This document shows positions 6,348 to 12,586 of a DNA stretch of 12,586 bases, piece by piece (position 1 is the stretch's first letter; the number at the start of each line of letters is the position of its first letter). Both the position numbers and the translations under genes were made by a program. Source of the stretch: Oscillospiraceae bacterium (GTDB lineage Bacteria > Bacillota > Clostridia > Oscillospirales > Acutalibacteraceae); the NCBI GenBank assembly GCA_029012165.1, contig JAQXLO010000124.1, positions 1-12,586 of the forward strand. The letters are read 5' to 3'. The notes under the pieces are model-generated. The model saw only the letters and a list, made by a program, of their open reading frames with translations. It was not told the origin of the DNA and made no database searches.

Positions 6348-7364
6348 TCAGAAAAACAATGCACGCAAGCCGTCCAACAGGCACAGGAGCCGCTCCCCCA
6401 ATGCCAGCCGGCTGTCCCGGAGCACCAGCGTATAGCCCAAATCCTTGACGGGGAGGAAGGTCGCCGTTTCAAATGTGCCGTCCTCCCGGGCGCCGTTGGG
6501 GCTGTGCAGACACAGCGTCAGCTGTCCGTTTTTGTCGGTAAAGAGCATACCGTGTCCGCCGTTTTCTTCAAAGCCGCCGCCCCGTCTGAACAGGCGGGAC
6601 AGCTGGTGGTGCCACTCGCCCGTGATGCTTTTCGCCGTTGCCATGCCCACACAGTAGCTCTGCTTGGACAGGTTCGACCAGAGCATCACCAGTCTGCCTG
6701 TTTTGGTACGGTACACGAAAGGACCGTCCGTCACCTTGTTGCCGTCCGCCCAACGGGGATCATCGGCACGGAAAATGGTCTTGGGCTGTGAGACAAACCG
6801 GGACAGATCCTCGCTCATCTGCGCCACCGCCATGCGCCCGATCTCGTCCTCGTTGCTCGTCCACTCCTGCACATACACCATGTACGGCACCCCGTTTTCC
6901 ACATACAGTGTGCCGTCGATGCTGTCCGCATCATGGGGCGTGATGTGCCCGCTGCTGATCTCGGCAAAGGGTCCCATGGGACTGTCCGCACGGAACACGG
7001 AAACGCCTCTGTGCCCGGTGGACTGGGCATAGTAGGTGGCGAACAGGTAGAAGCTGTCGCCGTAGGCGTGGCACTCCGGCGCCCAGAAATCCTTCACGCC
7101 GTCAAAGTCGTCGGGCGCCGTAAAAACATTGTACGGTCCCGCCCAATTCTCCAGATCGGGGCTGACGTAGCAGCCGTAGCCCCTGCCGCTCGCCGCACCG
7201 GTGCCGTACATATAGTACAGACCGTCGTGCAGCAGCACATAGGGGTCACGGATGCGGATTTCGGCTGTCTTTTTATCATACTGCATGGCATCCTCCGCAA
7301 ATGCAAACTGCGCCGCCGTCATCATCAAGACGACCGCCAGAATCACACTGACGATTCGTTTCAT
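6348..7364 (-). CDS. Secreted family 43 glycoside hydrolase (arabinanase/xylosidase type)
   Basis: The protein has 338 residues and a signal peptide (MKRIVSVILAVVLMM..., cleavage after AFA at residue 23). The five-bladed propeller motifs are present: IRIRDPYVL with Asp40 as the likely general base, DFWAPECH at 92-99, DSIDGTLYV with Asp150 as the likely pKa modulator, VQEW with Glu167, VTDGPFVYRT at 211-220, and ENGGHGM at 267-273. These fit removal of arabinose or xylose units from plant glycans outside the cell. At the VT(E)GP position where many relatives have the acid Glu there is Asp213, so Glu167 may be the acid, or this is a subfamily with a different arrangement. The ATG overlaps the cyclophilin stop (ATGA) with GGAGG 10 bases upstream, so translation is coupled. 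The exact substrate cannot be told. Confidence 0.88.
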   Translation of the reverse strand: MKRIVSVILAVVLMMTAAQFAFAEDAMQYDKKTAEIRIRDPYVLLHDGLYYMYGTGAASGRGYGCYVSPDLENWAGPYNVFTAPDDFDGVKDFWAPECHAYGDSFYLFATYYAQSTGHRGVSVFRADSPMGPFAEISSGHITPHDADSIDGTLYVENGVPYMVYVQEWTSNEDEIGRMAVAQMSEDLSRFVSQPKTIFRADDPRWADGNKVTDGPFVYRTKTGRLVMLWSNLSKQSYCVGMATAKSITGEWHHQLSRLFRRGGGFEENGGHGMLFTDKNGQLTLCLHSPNGAREDGTFETATFLPVKDLGYTLVLRDSRLALGERLLCLLDGLRALFF

Positions 7365-7966
7365 TCGGAGACAACCTCCGCCTTGTCAATCACGATGGGC
7401 ACCGTGGGGCTGGAGATGTTGCCGTCCGAACCCATGACACGCTTGATCTTCAGGAAATCGTTCACCGTCTCCATGCCGTCCACAACCTTGGCGAAGGCGG
7501 CATACTGCCCGTCCAGAAAGCTTTCATCCCCGTAGCAGATGAAGAACTGGGAGGACGCAGAATCCATGTCGGCACTGCGTGCCATGGACACAACGCCGCG
7601 GGTGTGAGACAGGGTATTTTGGGTAAAGCCGTTTTGGGAAAATTCGCCGTAAACCGTTTCGTCCGATCCGCCTGTGCCGGTTCCCTCGGGGTCGCCGCCC
7701 TGCGCCATGAAGCCGTCCACCACACGGTGGAAGGTCAGGCCGTCATAGAAGCCCTCCCGGACAAGCTTTACAAAGTTGGCAACCGTCTGCGGAGCATACT
7801 CGGGGTACATCTCCATGGTAAAGGTGTCACCGTTTTCCATGGTGAAGCGCACCAGCTGATGGGTGCCGTCCGTGGGAACGTCCGCCCCCTCGGTTTTCTT
7901 TCCGCAGCTGCAAAGCAGCGTCAGCGCCATTGCGCCGACCAGCAGGAATGCAAGTATTCTTTTCAT
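7361..7966 (-). CDS. Cyclophilin-type peptidyl-prolyl cis-trans isomerase, lipoprotein
   Basis: The protein has 201 residues. It opens with a lipoprotein signal (MKRILAFLLVGAMALTLLCSCGKK); Cys21 (LCS-C) or Cys19 would carry the lipid, which places the enzyme on the outer face of the membrane. The cyclophilin core is clear: APQTVANFVKLV, TFHRVVDGFMAQGGDP with catalytic Arg81 and Gln89, SHTRGVVSMARS, SASSQFF, and LDGQYAAFAKVVDGM. It catalyses proline isomerization and probably helps fold secreted proteins, perhaps the neighbouring glycosidases and phosphoesterase. GGAGGA lies 5 bases before the ATG. The gene starts 15 bases after the preceding TAA and overlaps the next gene by 4 bases, so it belongs to the same operon. 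Confidence 0.95.
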   Translation of the reverse strand: MKRILAFLLVGAMALTLLCSCGKKTEGADVPTDGTHQLVRFTMENGDTFTMEMYPEYAPQTVANFVKLVREGFYDGLTFHRVVDGFMAQGGDPEGTGTGGSDETVYGEFSQNGFTQNTLSHTRGVVSMARSADMDSASSQFFICYGDESFLDGQYAAFAKVVDGMETVNDFLKIKRVMGSDGNISSPTVPIVIDKAEVVSE

Positions 7967-7981
7967 AGCCGTCCTCCGGTT

Positions 7982-8848
7982 TTATTCGTTATCCTTTTTA
8001 CGATTGTATGCGAGCATACCAACCAGCATGGCGCCGAACAGCACGCAGGCTGTCACCACGGGTGCCTCGCCGCCCAGCTTCGGCACTCTGCCGTTGGCGC
8101 CGAAGGAATACAGCACCGCCGTTTCTGCGCCGTCCGCATTCTGTGCCGCCGGCTGTGTTCCGCCTGCGGTGCCTGTGGTGCCGGATGTCTGTACGGAGCC
8201 GCCGGACACCGTGCCGCCCTGTGCGGCGGAGCCGGAGGCGGTGCCGGCGGAGGTAACAGGCGTCGTCACGCCGGCAGAACCGGTTGTGCCCTGCGTGTCT
8301 GCGGGAGACTGGGCGTCCGTGCCGCCGCTTGCCGCACCGCTCTGGCTGCCGGAACCTGTGTCGGCGGAACCCGCATTGCCGGAGCCTGTATTGCCGGAGC
8401 CGGCAGTGTCGGAACCCTCGCCGGGCTTCGTGGTGCCGCCGCCGATGACCACCGGTTCTTCATCGGAATAGAGATCAAAATCGTCAAAGCCCATTTCTGT
8501 TGCCGCAAGAACCACCGGCACGGTGTCCAGATCCTCCGCCGTGGCAAGGATCTCATCATTGCGCGGCAGGAGCGGGCACTGCTTGCCCGTCTTTTTGATG
8601 GCAAAGCTGTCGATGCGTTCGGCGGCGCCGTCCTCGCCCACGGTATAGGCGTCAAAGTACAGCGTATTGCCCTTGACCTGAATAGCGGAGAACACCGACT
8701 GCATGGTGTCCACCAGTTTTTCCGCCCGGGGGAACAGTTTGTCGGTCTGCTTGACGTCCTTGACGGCGTAATTTTTCACGCCTGCACAGCCGCTGATGAC
8801 ATAGAACGTGCCGTAGGGATCTATCTTGGCGTTGTAGTCACGGCCGTT
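7982..8848 (-). CDS. C-terminal part of the double phosphoesterase, cut off by an amber codon
   Basis: This is the in-frame continuation of the phosphoesterase gene after its TAG and ends at TAA 7982. The first 23 codons (NGRDYNAKIDPYGTFYVISG...) look like the closing strands of a metallophosphoesterase domain. The next ~110 residues form a small domain. Then comes a linker of about 100 residues rich in Gly, Ser, Thr and Ala (8443-8135). The end is an anchor: VPKLGGEAP, a hydrophobic helix (about 8062-8006) and RKKDNE, like a degenerate sortase signal. A GTG at 8779 could open a 265-codon ORF, but it has no ribosome binding site or signal peptide. I take this as the tail of a once single 1297-codon gene. 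Either the tail is dead, or it is made by read-through. Confidence 0.8.
   Translation of the reverse strand, partial: NGRDYNAKIDPYGTFYVISGCAGVKNYAVKDVKQTDKLFPRAEKLVDTMQSVFSAIQVKGNTLYFDAYTVGEDGAAERIDSFAIKKTGKQCPLLPRNDEILATAEDLDTVPVVLAATEMGFDDFDLYSDEEPVVIGGGTTKPGEGSDTAGSGNTGSGNAGSADTGSGSQSGAASGGTDAQSPADTQGTTGSAGVTTPVTSAGTASGSAAQGGTVSGGSVQTSGTTGTAGGTQPAAQNADGAETAVLYSFGANGRVPKLGGEAPVVTACVLFGAMLVGMLAYNRKKDNE
8135..8443 (-). repeat. Low-complexity Gly/Ser/Thr/Ala wall-spanning linker
   Basis: About 103 codons are almost only Gly, Ser, Thr, Ala, Asp, Gln and Asn, with short units such as GSGNTGSGNAGSADTGSG near the start. Near-tandem 15-base units are visible at about 8340-8420. Such stretches usually span the cell wall between an enzyme and its membrane or wall anchor. 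Confidence 0.75.
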
Positions 8849-8851
8849 CTA
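8849..8851 (-). other. In-frame amber codon (TAG) splitting the phosphoesterase gene
   Basis: The frame reads KTETLT-TAG-NGRDYNAKIDPYGTFYV, with coding character on both sides. The eight other stops I place in the window are five TGA and three TAA, so this is the only TAG. A single transition from CAG (Gln) or TGG (Trp) would create it. It may be a nonsense mutation, a sequencing or assembly error, or a suppressed codon. Confidence 0.85.
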
Positions 8852-11800
8852 GGTCAGGGTCTCGGTCTTGGATCTGTAGACATGGTTGTTGTACATGGAA
8901 TCGGTGCGCAGATACACATGGTCGTGTCCCTCCAGCACCATGTCGATGCCCAGCTCCGGGAACAGGCGCTTGAACTGCTTGCGCATGGCGACAACTTCCT
9001 TGTCGTCGTAGTGGGAGCCGTTGGAGTAGGGCGCCTTGTGCAGAACAACGATCTTCCACTGGGCATCACTGCCGTTGGCGCTGTCCCGCAGCCAGTTCAG
9101 CTGCGTTTCGGAAAGCCCCTCCTTGGAGGTGGCGTCGTTGGTGTTGAGCACCATGAAGTGGACGTTGTTGTAGTCGTAGTCGTAGTACACGCCGCTGTCC
9201 GTATCCTGTTCGGGTACATTGGGCAGGATGAAGTTCTCATCCAGTGCGGCGCCTTTCTTTTCGTGGTTGCCGGTGGTGGGCATATAGACGGTGCGCAGGA
9301 GCACGTCCGAGGAAACATCCGTCAGCCATTTCCACTGGTTGACATTGGTGCCGTTGTCCACCTGATCGCCCGTGCTGACCACAAGATCGGTGTCGGGGTA
9401 GATGGAGAACGCCGTTTTCAGCACCGTGTGGAACCGCTCATACTGCTTGGCGTTCTGGGACTGGGGGTCGGTGGTGTGCAGGAAAGTGACCGTGTCGGAA
9501 TTGTCTGCCGTCTCGATCACGCCCGCCTCGCTCCACCAATTTCTGGAAGCGTCACCCACACGGTAGCAGTATTTCGTGCCGGGCGTCAGCCCTGTCAGGG
9601 AAACGGTGTGGCGGTTCAGCGGCTCTTTGGTGGGCATAAAGCCGACAATGCCCAGATCCACACCGGGGAAGGAGCGGTCGTGCCGCTCAGTGATCGCCGT
9701 CACGCCCGAGGTGGTGGGCGTACCGCTGAAGCTCGGCGTCTCACTGTAGGGTACAAGCTCGATGTCCGAGCCGCTCACACTGAACTTGGTGTACCAGCTG
9801 ATATTGCGCTCGGTGGCGGCGTCCTCGCCCACGGTCACGGTCACGATGGACGGCAGGCGGTAGTTGTCCCGGGAGGCAACGACCTCTTTCTGTTCCGTCG
9901 TCAGGAAACGATCCCTGTCCTCCCCATCGCCGTGTTCGGTGATCATACTGCCGACCATATACGAGACGGTATGTCCGATGGAATCCAGTTGGCTCTGGGT
10001 CAGGTATTCGCCGATGAAGTGGTCGGCGATGCCGTTGATGCTGTCGAAATCCTCGATCAGACCCAGCCCCAAAACAGAGTTGATGATGTTGGTGTAGCTC
10101 TTGTCGCCCCGGAAGATCAGCGTCAGGAACGTGTCGAGCATCGAGAATGTGCAGTGACCGAGTGTGCCGCTGGGGAAGAGGGTGTCGATGTTGAAATCCA
10201 GACTGCCCAGAAGTGTGTCCTGCAAAAGGTCGTTGAGCAGCAGATCATACAGGAAGTCGAACAGGTCGTTGGCACCCTGACGGTTTTCAAAGTAGTCGAG
10301 CACATCCATCATAAACGGATCGTCCTCGAGGTTTTGATTGCCGCCGAAAAGCATCAAAAGCGCACAGCGTGCGGCATCCTCCAGCGTGCCGGGCTTGCTC
10401 GGATCGCCGAAGCCGTAGGTGTCGATGTACTTGGTGCAGGGCAGGTCGGACACGGGAAGATCCAGACACCGCTGCACGATGTCCCGCACCATCGCCTCGG
10501 TGTGTTCCTGATCCTGAAACACCTTGGTGCAAAGCTGTTCGTCCAGATCGGCGATAAAGCTCATGACATTTTTCGCCGTGAAAATCTCAATGCAGCCGAG
10601 GCGAACGTCAATGAAACTGCTGATGAGTGCCTCCACATCGAGTCCGAACTGGGATTTAAGTGCGCCGACAAGACTGCCCTCCTGCTCCATGGCATCGAAA
10701 AGACTGTCCAAAGTATCTGTCAGAAAACCCATGACCAGATCCGCAACGCCGTCGGATGAAAAGGTCTTGCGGAAGGAATAGGTCTCGCGGAACGGCGTTT
10801 CAAAAGTTTGTCCGCGAACGGTGACGGGCTTGACGCAATCCACATCCAGAGTGCGCACGTCCGCCGTCAGATGGTCGCCCGTGTTGTCCAGAAGCACCTC
10901 ACGGAAGTAGTTGGGGTACCCGGTCAGGGACGGGGTGCAGATGTCGTAGAGCACATTGCCGTTGTCCGAGACCCAGTCGGTGATGCTCACATCGTGCATA
11001 TGTCCGGTGAACATCATGGACAGTCCGGCATCGGCGAAAGCCTCTGCCCTTTCCTGCCAGTCGTCCACGAGAAACGCCTGAAAAATGGAATTTTGCAGCT
11101 CAAAGTGCTGTACGATGCCGTGGTGCTCCATGCCGATGGGTGTCTCTCCGTCACGGATGGCATCTTGAATCTCCTCCAGCGCCCACGCCATCAGCTCATC
11201 CGTGATGTTGCCGTCCGTCTCCTGCACATCCTCGCCGTCAGCGGTGGCATCTGCGGTGTATTTGTTTGTGTCCAGTGCAATCAGACGGTAGCCGCCGTCC
11301 AGCTTCACGGAGTAGGACATACGTCCCGCCTGCCCCTTGGAGGGGCTGTAGGTGTGGTACGCCAGATCGTAGCCGAGATTTTGGTAAATGTCCAAAAAGT
11401 CCTCCGGGGTCGTGATGCGGGCAGACTCTTTTTTGCCGTTTTCAAAGGTGATGCCCCGGTAGTTGTTGATGTCGTGGTTGCCGTTGATGACGATCACGGA
11501 CATTCCCGTATCCTTTTCAAACTGCTCCAGCCGCTGCGCCAGCTCCACGTGGTTGTCGTACTCGCCGTTGGGCGTCAGGTCGCCAGGGAGGAAAACGTAC
11601 TTCATCCCGTTTTCCTTGGCGTGTTCCGCCAGCGCCGTCAGCGCAGAATCCAGCAATGCCGGCGTTTCGTAGCGCTCTTTGGAATTGGATTCGGCATAGC
11701 GCATGAACGCATCGCACCAGTTACCGGTGCACTTTTCGGAAAAATAGTGGATGTCGGAAACGATACCCACCTGCAGGGGCGCCTGTTCCGGGGCGGCAAA

Positions 11801-11875
11801 CGCCACACAGACACTCGACAGCAGCAGCACCGCCGCCAGAAGCAGCGCCATAACGGATCTTACTGTTTTTTGCAT
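8849..11875 (-). CDS. Secreted protein with two metallophosphoesterase domains (ends at amber codon)
   Basis: There are 1008 codons before the TAG. The start ATG at 11875 has GGAGG 5 bases upstream, and a signal peptide ends near AFA (residue 27). Domain 1 (about 33-345) carries SDIH (Asp41, His43), PGDL (Asp99), NGNHD (131-135), EHHG (250-253) and GHMHD (291-295), the calcineurin-like metal ligands. A mainly helical region (about 360-660) has no family I recognize. Residues about 672-790 look like the fibronectin-III-like N-domain of purple acid phosphatases (ISWYTKF, LTGLTPGTKYCYRVGD). Domain 2 (from about 795) has TTDPQ (Asp803), STGDQ (Asp837), TGNHE (869-872), LHKAP (His946) and GHDH (983-986). 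It probably hydrolyses phosphate mono- or diesters outside the cell; the substrate is unknown. It starts 16 bases after the family 3 glycosidase stop. Confidence 0.9.
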   Translation of the reverse strand: MQKTVRSVMALLLAAVLLLSSVCVAFAAPEQAPLQVGIVSDIHYFSEKCTGNWCDAFMRYAESNSKERYETPALLDSALTALAEHAKENGMKYVFLPGDLTPNGEYDNHVELAQRLEQFEKDTGMSVIVINGNHDINNYRGITFENGKKESARITTPEDFLDIYQNLGYDLAYHTYSPSKGQAGRMSYSVKLDGGYRLIALDTNKYTADATADGEDVQETDGNITDELMAWALEEIQDAIRDGETPIGMEHHGIVQHFELQNSIFQAFLVDDWQERAEAFADAGLSMMFTGHMHDVSITDWVSDNGNVLYDICTPSLTGYPNYFREVLLDNTGDHLTADVRTLDVDCVKPVTVRGQTFETPFRETYSFRKTFSSDGVADLVMGFLTDTLDSLFDAMEQEGSLVGALKSQFGLDVEALISSFIDVRLGCIEIFTAKNVMSFIADLDEQLCTKVFQDQEHTEAMVRDIVQRCLDLPVSDLPCTKYIDTYGFGDPSKPGTLEDAARCALLMLFGGNQNLEDDPFMMDVLDYFENRQGANDLFDFLYDLLLNDLLQDTLLGSLDFNIDTLFPSGTLGHCTFSMLDTFLTLIFRGDKSYTNIINSVLGLGLIEDFDSINGIADHFIGEYLTQSQLDSIGHTVSYMVGSMITEHGDGEDRDRFLTTEQKEVVASRDNYRLPSIVTVTVGEDAATERNISWYTKFSVSGSDIELVPYSETPSFSGTPTTSGVTAITERHDRSFPGVDLGIVGFMPTKEPLNRHTVSLTGLTPGTKYCYRVGDASRNWWSEAGVIETADNSDTVTFLHTTDPQSQNAKQYERFHTVLKTAFSIYPDTDLVVSTGDQVDNGTNVNQWKWLTDVSSDVLLRTVYMPTTGNHEKKGAALDENFILPNVPEQDTDSGVYYDYDYNNVHFMVLNTNDATSKEGLSETQLNWLRDSANGSDAQWKIVVLHKAPYSNGSHYDDKEVVAMRKQFKRLFPELGIDMVLEGHDHVYLRTDSMYNNHVYRSKTETLT

Positions 11876-11891
11876 GATGACCTCCGAATAT

Positions 11892-12586
11892 TTAGATAGT
11901 TTTGAGGAAAGAGCCGAGATTTTTCACGATATGCGGCACGCCCTTGACGATCTTGCCGACGCCCTCCAAGGGCTTGTCGTCGTTGAGGATCTGGATAAAG
12001 CCGTCCGCCATATCCTCGCTGAACAGACCGCCGCTCATGGAAACGAAATTGCGGATCGGCGTCTGGGTTGCGATGGCCTCCGCCATGCCGGAATTGCCCT
12101 TGTCCACGGCTTTGGTCACAAAGGTGACCGCCTTATTGATCCTGCCGCCCCACTTGGTGTTTTGCGCATCCTCGATGTTGTTGGTGATGTTCAGCTTTTC
12201 ACCGCTCTTCATCGGGTCGGGGATCTCGTGTCCGAGGACAGCGGCAAACTGCTCGTCGGGAACGTGCTGCACCTTGCCGGTGTAGTAGTCGGGTGCCGAT
12301 TCACGGTAATCCGGAATGGGCGCATCGGGATTGGTGGACTCGATATGCACCGTACCCCGCAGACGGATATCCGCACTGGAGGCGCCCACAAGAATTTCAA
12401 ACTCGCCACTCTCCACGTGCCAGTCGTGGATCATTACATTATAGTAAGCAAATGCACGCTTGCCCAAAGAAAGGGAGATGCGCTTTTCTTCGCCCGCCTT
12501 CAGGAACACCTTTTTGAACGCTTTCAGCTCCTTGACGGGGCGGAATACCGTGCTTTCCTTGTCCGCAACATAAATCTGGGCAATCT
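11892..12586 (-). CDS. Family 3 glycoside hydrolase (beta-glucosidase type), C-terminal part
   Basis: The frame is open to the right edge, giving 230 visible residues ending at TAA 11892; the catalytic domains lie outside. The first ~85 residues are the fibronectin-III-like domain of family 3 enzymes, recognizable by QIYVADKESTVFRPVKELKAF, KKVFLKAGEEKRI, RAFAYYNVMIHDW and GEFEILVGASSADIRL. The following VPDEQFAAVLGHEIPD and EDAQNTKW segments are usual in clostridial beta-glucosidases with a long tail. Such enzymes release terminal beta-linked sugars from oligosaccharides; the substrate cannot be told from this part. A GTG at 12509 is only an internal codon. The gene leads directly into the phosphoesterase gene. 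Confidence 0.87.
   Translation of the reverse strand, partial: IAQIYVADKESTVFRPVKELKAFKKVFLKAGEEKRISLSLGKRAFAYYNVMIHDWHVESGEFEILVGASSADIRLRGTVHIESTNPDAPIPDYRESAPDYYTGKVQHVPDEQFAAVLGHEIPDPMKSGEKLNITNNIEDAQNTKWGGRINKAVTFVTKAVDKGNSGMAEAIATQTPIRNFVSMSGGLFSEDMADGFIQILNDDKPLEGVGKIVKGVPHIVKNLGSFLKTI

Noticed and set aside
7982..8779. Separate 265-residue gene starting at GTG 8779
   Set aside because: No ribosome binding site or signal peptide precedes the GTG, although the product has a C-terminal anchor. The frame continues upstream to the amber codon with phosphoesterase-like sequence, so it is the tail of the larger gene.
7604..10759. 1051-codon open frame on the plus strand
   Set aside because: It crosses the antisense of three coding parts (cyclophilin, linker, phosphoesterase), has no start context, and encodes no recognizable domain. 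It is a codon-bias shadow.
1..12586. CRISPR array, tRNA, rRNA, insertion sequence or integrase
   Set aside because: No regularly spaced direct repeats, no RNA gene signature and no transposase-like protein were seen. The large direct repeat is a duplicated gene start, not a mobile element, as no terminal inverted repeats flank it.

Overview
The window looks like chromosomal DNA from a Gram-positive anaerobe of the Clostridia, most likely an uncultured gut or rumen member of the Oscillospirales/Ruminococcaceae. This is an inference from several signs: a GC-rich coding sequence, GGAGG-type ribosome binding sites, a lipobox lipoprotein, secreted glycosidases, InlB/Listeria-Bacteroides-type surface repeats, and a PqqD plus S24/S26 peptidase pair. 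All genes I accept lie on the minus strand, so transcription runs from high to low coordinates. No intergenic stretch exceeds 300 bases; the three AT-richer gaps (918-1212, 5225-5440, 6181-6347) hold promoters and hairpin terminators.

Region 1 (12586 down to 6348) is a tight secretion and glycan operon. It contains the C-terminal end of a family 3 beta-glycosidase, a very large secreted protein with two metallophosphoesterase domains, a cyclophilin lipoprotein, and a secreted family 43 glycosidase. The two intergenic gaps are 15-16 bases and the last pair overlaps by 4 bases (ATGA). The phosphoesterase gene carries an in-frame TAG at 8849-8851. Beyond it the same frame continues to a TAA at 7982 and encodes the rest of the second domain, a Gly/Ser/Thr/Ala linker and a C-terminal membrane anchor. 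A terminator-like hairpin at 6303-6318 ends the unit.

Region 2 (6250 down to 5418) is a two-gene transcription unit: a PqqD-like peptide-binding protein followed by a small S24/S26 (signal-peptidase-like) serine peptidase without a membrane anchor. It has its own promoter, a 14-base palindrome over the -10 region, and a strong terminator that includes the peptidase stop codon.

Region 3 (about 5385 down to 1131) has a strong promoter, a 1276-residue secreted surface protein (lectin-like N-terminal domain, five InlB-like beta-repeats, novel C-terminal domain), and one base after its stop a 59-residue ORF that resembles the short 'MKK..F..P.LEV..F...D.I.T.S' peptides of clostridia. Region 4 (about 1085 down to 1) is a tandem duplicate of the start of region 3: promoter, leader, signal peptide and N-terminal domain. 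It runs off the left edge.

The best candidate for an undescribed system is the combination of regions 2-4: duplicated surface proteins with localized variable patches, a translationally coupled precursor-like small peptide, and an adjacent PqqD/peptidase pair with no recognizable RiPP maturase. The in-frame amber codon in the double phosphoesterase is the second point worth checking.
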